Source: Dysgonomonas sp. UBA5412
GTDB taxonomy: Bacteria; Bacteroidota; Bacteroidia; Bacteroidales; Dysgonomonadaceae
NCBI GenBank assembly: GCA_002409595.1
Contig: DHNQ01000005.1
Span: 2,184 to 7,332, forward strand
Length of the DNA stretch: 5,149 nucleotides
Direction of reading: 5' to 3'
A model generated the notes under the pieces. The model did no database searches and was not told the origin of the DNA. It saw nothing but the letters and a program-made list of their open reading frames with translations. Of this stretch, positions 1 through 5,057 are shown piece by piece; positions within the stretch are counted from its first letter, which is position 1; each line of letters opens with the position of its first letter. Made by a program: the position numbers and the translations under genes.

Positions 1-4
1 CTAA

Positions 5-53
5 AAGAAACCCGGTAAGGAAAGACTAGAAAATGTTCCTTACCGGGTTTTTT
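5..53 (+). terminator. Intrinsic terminator, module copy 1
   Basis: The arms at 8-22 and 36-50 are perfect 15-bp complements (AAACCCGGTAAGGAA / TTCCTTACCGGGTTT) around a 13-nt loop. The stem can extend outward through a G-T pair and two A-T pairs. The right arm runs into six T residues (48-53). The A-rich left flank would also give a T-tract on the minus strand, so it may work in both directions. It would end transcription of a gene lying left of the window. The same hairpin, loop included, recurs at 4013-4055. Confidence 0.88.
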
Positions 54-231
54 CTACTTATGATTTCTGCTATACGTCGAAAAGCTGTAGTACCATTCTA
101 CCCCCTTCAGTATTCTACAACTCTGGCTTAATATTCGACATAAATAGAACTGAGAGAATTTAAGAAACAGTTTCGTAAGTTACTATAATTAATTGCTTCA
201 TTATATTTAGTAAAAAATAAACAAATACCTA

Positions 232-260
232 TGGACTAAACGACAGGTATGTTATAATAT
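232..260 (+). promoter_or_regulatory. Sigma-A-type promoter, module copy 1
   Basis: The -35 is TGGACT (232-237) and the -10 is TAATAT (255-260), with 17 nt between them. An overlapping TATAAT (253-258) would leave only 15 nt. The choice of TAATAT is supported by the second module copy, where TTGGCT and TAATAT are also 17 nt apart at the aligned position. Transcription would begin near 267 and give a leader of about 60 nt before the reading frame at 327. Confidence 0.6.
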
Positions 261-326
261 GGATATAATACAATAAATAACATATAACGTAATATTATAG
301 CAATAAAGTTGTAAGAGGGTAAATAT

Positions 327-519
327 ATGGCGAAAGATATCGTTCTAGGGGTTAAATGTGGTGGAAATCCAAATTGGAATGGACATGACTGTAATGTTGC
401 CATTAAGTTTATTCGTATGTTATACATAAAACCGTCGAATTAACATTAACCTACCGGATGGGAAACTATCCAAACATTGTAAAGAAGGTGATTCCATTGG
501 TATTTTAGAATGCTACTAA
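327..519 (+). pseudogene. Small cytosolic-type gene broken by frameshift, unknown family
   Basis: A good ribosome binding site (AAGAGGG, 313-319) sits 7 nt before ATG 327, about 60 nt below the module promoter, so a gene clearly starts here. The first frame gives 38 residues (MAKDIVLGVKCGGNPNWNGH..., two Cys) and stops at TAA 441-443. Another frame is open just beyond, about 430-519, reading ...INLPDGKLSKHCKEGDSIGI... to TAA 517-519. That second part has the look of real protein (an LPDG turn and charged loops), so one or more indels near 425-445 probably split a gene of about 63 codons or more. No signal peptide or membrane segment is visible. I do not recognise the family. A genuine 38-residue peptide from 327-443 alone is the other possibility. 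Confidence 0.45.
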
Positions 520-567
520 TATTAAGTGTGGACATAAACTAGCTTGATAAGAAGAGGACAGTCGAAA

Positions 568-689
568 ATGAAAAAGATTCAGCAATGATATTTACTGTTA
601 CTGTGTATGTTCTATTCTCTTCTTTAACAATGACAGTATATACAGAAGCGTTAATAGATGAAATGAGTGCGAAAGAACAGTATCTTTGA
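568..689 (+). pseudogene. Remnant of a secreted-protein gene (signal peptide, frameshifted)
   Basis: A ribosome binding site (AGAGGA, 553-558) lies 9 nt before ATG 568, but that frame encodes only MKKIQQ before TGA 586-588. Moving to the frame of ATG 585 gives a hydrophobic run (MIFTVTVYVLFSSLTM), then TVYTEA and LIDEMSAKEQYL, ending at TGA 687-689. Joined, MKKIQQ plus the hydrophobic run and TEA form a typical Sec signal peptide: positive start, hydrophobic core, small residue at the cut site. A single-base indel near 583-588 would explain the break. The body of the protein is lost or unreadable downstream. It lies about 370 bp before another exported-protein gene in the same orientation. 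An independent 34-residue hydrophobic peptide from ATG 585 is possible, but that ATG has no good ribosome binding site. Confidence 0.45.
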
Positions 690-1057
690 CAAATTACTTC
701 CTTTATTAGCTCGTTAACTTTTATGTAAAAGATTGTAACTAGTCCATTACCAGTGTCTCAAGGTGTTTTACAGCATTAACCCGAGTACTGCGGCATAACA
801 TACAAATGGATAGGGGTGACTCCACTGGCTGCTTGATATGTTTCTCTTAGTCGGTCTTCAAACAAAAACAGAAGGAATGGTTAAATAGTTACAATGGAAG
901 CTTAAAAGATTCAGGTCAGGGACGATGTACATATAGTCAACGTAAGACAAAAAGTAGGATACTGTATTAAATGATCTTCGCGGATATGTAACAGAATGTA
1001 TTGGTAAGAGTAGCGTTATAACAACCATTTAAATTTAAATGGGGAAGGGATGTTCAT
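690..1057 (+). other. Decayed stretch with no intact gene; possible coding remnant at 851-970
   Basis: No frame on either strand is open for more than about 40 codons. The frame continuing from the signal-peptide remnant is stopped at 726, 777, 834 and 882. A second plus-strand frame, 851-970, reads hydrophilic and protein-like (...KEWLNSYNGSLKDSGQGR...) before TAA 968-970 and could be a later part of the same lost gene. Stop density is close to chance for this base composition, so coding origin is only suggested. I found no convincing promoter for the gene at 1058. A perfect 14-bp A/T palindrome (ATTTAAATTTAAAT, 1027-1040) sits directly before its ribosome binding site. Confidence 0.35.
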
Positions 1058-2701
1058 ATGAAAAATAAAATAAGAATAATATGTGGCTTATTAGTGTTTA
1101 CACTGTTAGTAAGTACTACGTCGTGGTTTACATCAAATGCAAGCGCCGTAACTTCTGACTCAACATCATTAGATACTGTTATATTAACTACAAAAATCGG
1201 TAATGGGAAAGGCGAAATAAATTATTCCGATAGTATGCAAGGTGGTGGCGAAGGTCCTGAGGCATTTACAGTAACTGACGATGATACAATTTATATTGTT
1301 GACAATGTAAATAAAAGAGTGAACCTATATCAGGATGGCAAATTTATATATGATATTGATACTCCTTATATTGTTTACGTTAGAAGCATTGTAGTTTCTC
1401 AAGAGATGATATTCTTAATGGATTATGATGCCGGTAAGATCTATGTAATTGATATGAAAGGAAATTTAGTTCAAGATATAGCTCTTCCTGATGATATGGA
1501 GAGTTATTTAATGCAAAAATTGTATGTAAGTGAAGATGGAAATGTATGGTTGTATTATGAAAATAACTATAGTGGTAATATTAGTAAAGGAATAAACTAT
1601 AGTTATCTTGTCAGTGATATGGCCAGTGGTAAAAAAACATGCCTTGAAGGCTTTACAAAGAATAAAGGTAATACCTATACTGTTGTTATGGAGGGAACTA
1701 ATTCTGCATCAATCAATTCAAATAGTAACATAAAATTAACCACAAATGAATTACTTGGTAACCTTCAAATTTTAGATGTCGATAATAATGACTGTTTATA
1801 TGTAGATCTTTTTGAACAGATAGATACGTCAATAGTATTTGGAGAATATACTGTTAGGAAGTATTTGGGTGATAAATGTTTAGGTATTGCATCCATAGAT
1901 TTAGAGAATTATTATTTTATGCCCAATAATGTTCTTGAAATCTCCGAAGACGGAGGTTTATACCAAATCAAATGCTTCGACGATAGAATTCAAGTTATAA
2001 GGAAAGATTTTGTGACTTTCGAAAATTTTAAGTCCAATATTTCCGAAATAAAAAAAGAAGCTTTAGAAGCAGATTTTATCAGTTCTTCTTCCAATGCAGT
2101 TGCTGAAACCATAAATGTTCCGAATACCGTAAGTGAAACTATGGACAATGCAATAGACTGTTGCCTGTTAAAATGGACTTATACTGCTAATAATGCTAAA
2201 AATCCTGATTCAAACAATGTAACAACACCAGACTATTTAGCAATTGCATCAAAGCCGTCTGATCAAGTAGGTATTCCATATTGTTGGGGAGGTTTTGATG
2301 GCCTTGATACACATTCTTCTTCATCCTGGACTAGTTTTCTCGACGCAATGAGTAAGAATATTTTTGCAGGAAATATTAAAACAAGTTCCGGTGAATGGCA
2401 AGGAGGTACGGCTGGCTTTGATTGTTCAGGCTTTGTATCTTCTACTGCAGGCTTTACATCTAAATTAAGCACAACCAAACTTGCTTCATCAACTTATACT
2501 AAATCTATAAGTGAATCAAATAGAAGTATATATGATATGTATGTAAAGGCTGGTTCTCATGTATTGTACTATGTTGGAACTTCCACTAATGGAATAAGCT
2601 CGCGCGAAGCCACAACTTCGGGAGATGATAAAACAAAACTCTATACAAGAAGTATGACTGCTTTAAGTGGTTATTCTTTAAGACGCTTTAATGGTTGGTA
2701 A
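1058..2701 (+). CDS. Secreted beta-propeller/NlpC-P60-type cysteine peptidase
   Basis: Predicted to be an exported cell-wall peptidase of 547 residues. Residues 1-30 form a Sec signal peptide: MKNKIR, a hydrophobic core, then ASA with cleavage after Ala30. Residues about 38-315 resemble an NHL or six-bladed propeller, clearest in FTVTDDDTIYIVDNVNKRV (69-88), with blade-like strands again at 126-137 and 294-313. Residues about 325-400 look like a linker. The C-terminal part (about 400-547) carries NlpC/P60 hallmarks: GIPYCWGG (405-412), FDCSGFV with nucleophile Cys456, and SHVLYYVG with His501. Glu517 in SREAT may complete the site. NlpC/P60 enzymes usually cut gamma-D-Glu-diamino-acid or related cell-wall peptide bonds; the substrate here is inferred. 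The stretch between WGG and DCSG is unusually long (about 41 residues). ATG 1058 is supported by GGGAAGGGA (1042-1050), 7 nt upstream. The membrane-protein gene lies 118 bp downstream. Confidence 0.72.
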   Translation: MKNKIRIICGLLVFTLLVSTTSWFTSNASAVTSDSTSLDTVILTTKIGNGKGEINYSDSMQGGGEGPEAFTVTDDDTIYIVDNVNKRVNLYQDGKFIYDIDTPYIVYVRSIVVSQEMIFLMDYDAGKIYVIDMKGNLVQDIALPDDMESYLMQKLYVSEDGNVWLYYENNYSGNISKGINYSYLVSDMASGKKTCLEGFTKNKGNTYTVVMEGTNSASINSNSNIKLTTNELLGNLQILDVDNNDCLYVDLFEQIDTSIVFGEYTVRKYLGDKCLGIASIDLENYYFMPNNVLEISEDGGLYQIKCFDDRIQVIRKDFVTFENFKSNISEIKKEALEADFISSSSNAVAETINVPNTVSETMDNAIDCCLLKWTYTANNAKNPDSNNVTTPDYLAIASKPSDQVGIPYCWGGFDGLDTHSSSSWTSFLDAMSKNIFAGNIKTSSGEWQGGTAGFDCSGFVSSTAGFTSKLSTTKLASSTYTKSISESNRSIYDMYVKAGSHVLYYVGTSTNGISSREATTSGDDKTKLYTRSMTALSGYSLRRFNGW

Positions 2702-2819
2702 AATAAAACTTGATTATAATGGGATCGGAGATGATTTGTAGAGACCATTTCTACAAGGAAGTGGCTAAAACGCCATATAAGTTACTAGAATTATTATCAT
2801 AATTATAGGGGAGTTCTAT

Positions 2820-3359
2820 ATGCAGAAAAAAGTTTTGATCCTTTCCGTAGCTATTTCATCGATTCTCTTTTTGGTGTTATTAATTGGTTTGTTTACTGAA
2901 TCAGCAAGGACAAACAAAATAAAAGAGGAAGTGGTTTATCGGAGGATAGAGGACTTTACAAATCAATATTTTACTTTTGCCGAGAAAGTTCGGATTAATA
3001 CGAGCGATGGGAAGATGTCAGTCTCTACATCATTTGTTCCCGAAGTGGGTTCCTTCCCAGTTAAAGAAGATATATATCAAAGCATTGCTTATCACGCGCT
3101 ACAAATAGTAACATTTTTCCCGGAAGTTAATCATTTTGATTATATCGTTTTATGGGATGACAATTCAAAACAAGAGGTTATGACTTTGGCTATTAATGAA
3201 GATGCCATAAAGCAGTTGGCTAAAATATATTATGGAGAATATATAAATCAAAATGGCGGGATTGAAACATCATTTAGAAAGGTTTTCTCTTCGATTGTGG
3301 AAACTGAAGAATCTAAATCTTGGAGGGAGAGGATAGATCCAAATTCTGATATTCCATAA
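2820..3359 (+). CDS. Membrane-anchored extracytoplasmic protein of unknown function
   Basis: This encodes 179 residues. A short positive start (MQKK) is followed by a hydrophobic helix at about 5-25, so the protein is probably tethered with its body outside. A signal-peptidase site is poor (Glu27 would be at -3 for a cut after Ala29), which favours an uncleaved anchor. The rest is soluble: helix 35-55, strands near 57-73, a helix at 82-98, a strand pair in HFDYIVLWDD (105-114) and EVMTLAI (119-125), a helix at 128-140, and a charged tail. I do not recognise the family. GGGGAG (2808-2813), 6 nt from the ATG, supports the start. The gene lies 118 bp after the propeller-peptidase and before a strong terminator, so the two are probably co-transcribed. 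A weak 7-bp hairpin (2736-2756) and a lone TATAAT (2715-2720) lie in the gap. A partner or inhibitor of the peptidase is only a guess from position. Confidence 0.8.
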   Translation: MQKKVLILSVAISSILFLVLLIGLFTESARTNKIKEEVVYRRIEDFTNQYFTFAEKVRINTSDGKMSVSTSFVPEVGSFPVKEDIYQSIAYHALQIVTFFPEVNHFDYIVLWDDNSKQEVMTLAINEDAIKQLAKIYYGEYINQNGGIETSFRKVFSSIVETEESKSWRERIDPNSDIP

Positions 3360-3405
3360 AGTGCCAAGTGTTTATGAGCGGAATAGTAACATAGTTGGAA
3401 TGTGG

Positions 3406-3448
3406 AAAAAATTTACCGTTCCTTGGAAAAAGGGACGGTAAATTTTTT
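3406..3448. terminator. Strong bidirectional intrinsic terminator
   Basis: A 17-bp stem pairs 3406-3422 (AAAAAATTTACCGTTCC) with 3432-3448 (GGGACGGTAAATTTTTT), with one T-G wobble and a 9-nt loop. The six-A and six-T ends give a T-tract on either strand. It lies 46 bp after the stop of the membrane-protein gene. On the other strand it begins 2 bp past the stop of the minus-strand remnant at 3451, as expected between convergent genes. Confidence 0.92.
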
Positions 3449-3450
3449 GT

Positions 3451-3564
3451 TTAGCGCATATGCTTTTTTCTACTATCATCAAACTAAAAGAGTATTACAG
3501 GTATAATATTTTCAAATATTTTAAATTCTGATTTAAGCCATTCACCCATGCGCTCGCCGCACCA
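3451..3564 (-). pseudogene. Tail of a decayed minus-strand gene, unknown family
   Basis: Read leftward from about 3564, the frame gives WCGERMGEWLKSEFKIFENI, continues into IPVILF, meets TAG (3486-3484), then FDDSRKKHMR and TAA (3453-3451). The residue mix (acidic and basic helix, then a hydrophobic strand, then a charged C-terminus) looks like genuine protein. The final stop falls 2 bp from a hairpin able to terminate minus-strand transcripts. Another TAG (3567-3565) closes the frame upstream, so if real it carries at least two nonsense changes and has lost its start. Other minus frames here are open for about 40 codons and compete with this reading. No family is recognised. Confidence 0.25.
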
Positions 3565-3606
3565 CTATGAAACGAAAACAGGACATTGGCACCATATTTG
3601 CAGTGA

Positions 3607-3732
3607 AGGGTAATTAAGCAGATCTATGAGGAAGTCTGTTTCACCGGACTAGTAATCATTAAGGAGACCGTTCAAAAAGCATTTCGGCCGTTTAGCTCCG
3701 CAAAACCGACTGTTCTGGTTCGCCATTTGTAA
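3607..3732 (+). pseudogene. Fragment resembling an IS21-type (IstA) transposase
   Basis: This frame reads RVIKQIYEEV, then CFTGLVIIKETVQKAFRPF and SSAKPTVLVRHL, and stops at TAA 3730-3732. It resembles the N-terminal half of IstA transposases: a helix like 'YEEx...GYTG', a tri-helical DNA-binding stretch, 'RPFRP', then 'xVVRFET'. Residues before the TGA at 3604-3606 in the same frame (RTLAPYLQ) could match the 'DPYK' segment just upstream in that family. The catalytic DDE core, the IstB partner and terminal inverted repeats are not visible. The base composition of 3540-3780 is visibly richer in G and C than the flanks, which suits foreign origin. An ISL3-type or other helix-turn-helix transposase is possible. 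Frame continuity with the open frame at 3784-4002 suggests one decayed gene. Confidence 0.35.
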
Positions 3733-3783
3733 ACAGCAGGGAGTATCTGCTCATGGGCACGTTTTCGCCAGATAATAATAAAA

Positions 3784-4002
3784 ATGTTGGAAAAAAGAAA
3801 AATTCAAAATAGTAAGCAAAGAATAGGTAAAGATATGGAAACCTTCTATAAACGATTGTTTACACAGCAGCTTAAACGCTCCTGTATGCCGGACGGCATT
3901 AAAGTCGGTTCGGTTTCGCTATCCCCGAGGGGAGATTGGCGTATGCCAAGTGATGCTTCGGCAGAAATATGGCTGAAAGAGCTTGCTATGGTTGAAGAAT
4001 AA
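3784..4002 (+). CDS. Doubtful 72-residue open frame, probable gene remnant
   Basis: The frame runs from ATG 3784 to TAA 4000-4002. The first half is Lys-rich and A+T-rich (MLEKRKIQNSKQRIGKDMET). The second half is G+C-rich and better structured (KVGSVSLSPRGDWRMPSD, then ASAEIWLKELAMVEE). There is no ribosome binding site before ATG 3784; the upstream bases are TAATAATAAAA. The frame is in phase with the transposase-like fragment and separated from it only by the TAA at 3730-3732, so the ATG may simply be an internal Met of a broken gene. It ends 10 bp before the second terminator hairpin. I do not recognise the sequence and expect it is not translated on its own. Confidence 0.3.
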   Translation: MLEKRKIQNSKQRIGKDMETFYKRLFTQQLKRSCMPDGIKVGSVSLSPRGDWRMPSDASAEIWLKELAMVEE

Positions 4003-4012
4003 TCCTAATAAG

Positions 4013-4055
4013 AGACCCGGTAAGGAAAGACTAGAAAATGTTCCTTACCGGGTTT
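4013..4055 (+). terminator. Intrinsic terminator, module copy 2
   Basis: The arms at 4015-4027 and 4041-4053 (ACCCGGTAAGGAA / TTCCTTACCGGGT) pair perfectly around the same 13-nt loop as copy 1. One G-T and one A-T pair extend the base outward. The tail is TTTCTTTA, weaker than the copy 1 tail. Forty-one bases (4015-4055) are identical to 10-50. Confidence 0.85.
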
Positions 4056-4254
4056 CTTTATACTTATGCTGCTATAAATCGAAAAGCCGTAGTACTTTTC
4101 TAATTCCAAGAACTTTGAATTACGATATCCAAGGTATTTAATCGTAACGGTTTTATAATGATCGTATGTTTTACAGAGGATCCATCCAATAGGATTGCTT
4201 TTATTAACATAATTCATTGCTATGTTATAGGTTGGTAAAATTAAAAAATACCGA

Positions 4255-4283
4255 TTGGCTAGATGATAAATATGTTGTAATAT
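4255..4283 (+). promoter_or_regulatory. Sigma-A-type promoter, module copy 2
   Basis: TTGGCT (4255-4260) and TAATAT (4278-4283) are separated by 17 nt, aligned with the same elements in copy 1. Initiation would fall near 4290, giving a leader of about 105 nt before ATG 4396. Confidence 0.6.
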
Positions 4284-4395
4284 GGGAATATATAATAAAT
4301 TACATAGGATTCATTTATTCATAGCGTTTGTGCCTTCAAGGTATTCGCAAACTTCATGATGTAAAAAAACCGCGTAGAAATGAGGGAAAGTATGT

Positions 4396-4953
4396 ATGAA
4401 TAGTAAAGAGTATATTTATGATTACATAAAAAAGAGCGGAATATTATTACTTGGTTCTAATTCTCAGTTTGATAATCTTATGGATATCGGGGGCGATTGG
4501 GATACTATTATGGAACTAATCCAAGAGAGAAAAGTTTACTTTAGTAAAATATTTAAAGGTATGACAACTTATATTTCAGATGAAATGTATCCTTATTTTA
4601 AAATTATGAAAGATCACAAAATAACGGGTGAAAATGAAGAGAAGATATATGATTTTTTAGAGCAGCATGGAGGACAGGATACGGAATTGATAAAGACAGT
4701 ATTAGGAATAAATAAAAAAACTTTTGATAATGCCATGAATAATCTGCTTAAGGGGATGCAGGTTACCGTATTAGAAAGAGGGGTTACCCTAAATAAGCAA
4801 TGGAGTACTTATATCTGGGGGACCTGCGAGCAGTGGGAAAAGGAAGCAAACTTAAAACATAAAATAATAAGTACAGAGGAAGCATATCGTAAAATATATG
4901 AAAAACTTATCGGAAGATTATCAGAGAAAAAGATCAACAATCTATTGAAATAA
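4396..4953 (+). CDS. AlkZ-related winged-helix protein
   Basis: This encodes 185 residues with no signal peptide, so probably cytosolic. The pattern recalls short clostridial AlkZ-related (YcaQ-like, HTH_42-type) proteins: an N-terminal helix plus ILLLG (residues 5-20), GDWDTIMELIQERKVYFSK (33-51), then a conserved-looking FKGMTTYISDEMYPYF (53-68). A probable winged helix follows at about 78-145, with helices at 80-91, 94-103 and 106-118 and a wing at 122-140 containing STYIWG. The C-terminal helix (158-185) is Lys-rich. Full-length AlkZ DNA glycosylases, which unhook interstrand crosslinks, are about twice this length, so glycosylase activity should not be assumed; DNA binding is the safer inference. 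GAGGG (4382-4386), 9 nt upstream, supports ATG 4396; the nearby ATG at 4392 is out of frame and stops at once. It is expressed from the module copy 2 promoter as a single gene. Confidence 0.6.
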   Translation: MNSKEYIYDYIKKSGILLLGSNSQFDNLMDIGGDWDTIMELIQERKVYFSKIFKGMTTYISDEMYPYFKIMKDHKITGENEEKIYDFLEQHGGQDTELIKTVLGINKKTFDNAMNNLLKGMQVTVLERGVTLNKQWSTYIWGTCEQWEKEANLKHKIISTEEAYRKIYEKLIGRLSEKKINNLLK

Positions 4954-4966
4954 TGGAAGGTCATAG

Positions 4967-4995
4967 TTGTATCAAAGAGGGAATGATATTATAAC
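4967..4995 (+). promoter_or_regulatory. Possible promoter for the gene at 5058
   Basis: TTGTAT (4967-4972), 17 nt, then TATAAC (4990-4995) is a fair vegetative promoter. It lies just after the AlkZ-related gene. The start would fall near 5002, placing the hairpin at 5015-5040 inside the leader of the next gene. Confidence 0.4.
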
Positions 4996-5014
4996 GATGT
5001 TTATGTATCTATAG

Positions 5015-5040
5015 AAAAGTGGCGACATGTCGCCATTTTT
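5015..5040 (+). terminator. Palindromic hairpin: terminator or leader attenuator/operator
   Basis: The core TGGCGACATGTCGCCA (5020-5035) is a perfect 16-bp palindrome. As RNA it folds to a 6-bp G+C-rich stem with a CATG loop. The stem extends by a G-T pair and four A-T pairs (AAAA 5015-5018 with TTTT), and five T residues follow. This satisfies intrinsic terminator rules for the upstream gene. Its position between a possible promoter and the ribosome binding site GGAAAGGA (5041-5048) also allows attenuation, or protein binding to the DNA palindrome. Confidence 0.7.
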
Positions 5041-5057
5041 GGAAAGGACGTTTATAC

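Larger units (their letters stand above)
5..305 (+). repeat. Terminator-promoter intergenic module, copy 1
   Basis: This 300-base gene-free stretch is homologous to about 4008-4310. Three blocks align in the same order. The terminator block is identical for 41 bp (10-50 against 4015-4055). A spacer block beginning CTGCTATA matches at 24 of 27 positions (67-93 against 4069-4095). An A+T-rich promoter block (about 177-290 against 4200-4310) shares the motifs TTAATTGCTT-like, AAAAATA and ATATG-TATAAT-like. Between the blocks (about 105-175) the copies have diverged and I see nothing specific. The offset between copies changes from 4005 to 4002, so small indels have accumulated. The module carries no convincing gene. 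Confidence 0.75.
4008..4310 (+). repeat. Terminator-promoter intergenic module, copy 2
   Basis: This is the second copy of the module at 5-305, in the same orientation. Bases 4069-4095 match 67-93 at 24 of 27 positions. The region 4200-4310 aligns with the promoter block of copy 1. The middle (about 4106-4195) is diverged, and I see no gene in it. After the module, the leader 4310-4395 contains a small possible hairpin (GTTTG 4326-4330 / CAAAC 4348-4352) and a run of A residues, with no recognisable riboswitch. The module ends just before the leader of the gene at 4396. Confidence 0.75.

Noticed and set aside
236..427. 63-codon minus-strand frame across module copy 1 and the start of the small gene
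   Set aside because: It has no ribosome binding site, overlaps the promoter and the plus-strand start at 327, and its hydrophobic, Pro/Tyr-rich translation looks like antisense of A+T-rich DNA.
1027..1040. 14-bp palindrome ATTTAAATTTAAAT before the peptidase gene
   Set aside because: Made only of A and T in A+T-rich DNA, such a palindrome is expected by chance, and there is no second copy or known operator match.
2263..2478. 71-codon minus-strand frame
   Set aside because: It lies entirely inside the peptidase domain coding region and is antisense to conserved catalytic motifs; a shadow frame.
2736..2756. Hairpin TTGTAGA/TCTACAA between the two operon genes, with a nearby TATAAT (2715-2720)
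   Set aside because: The 7-bp stem is A+T-rich with no T-tail, so it is not a terminator. The TATAAT has only a poor -35 (TGGTTG), inside the end of the upstream gene, so a separate promoter is not supported.
3495..3625. Alternative minus-strand frame of about 41 codons (…HSGAASAWVNGLNQ…)
   Set aside because: It is open but has no start signal and no recognised family; it overlaps the frame that ends neatly at the terminator, and only one can be coding.
4005..4217. 70-codon minus-strand frame ending near 4005
   Set aside because: It reads through the terminator hairpin and module spacer. The equivalent frame is not kept in module copy 1, and there is no clear ribosome binding site.
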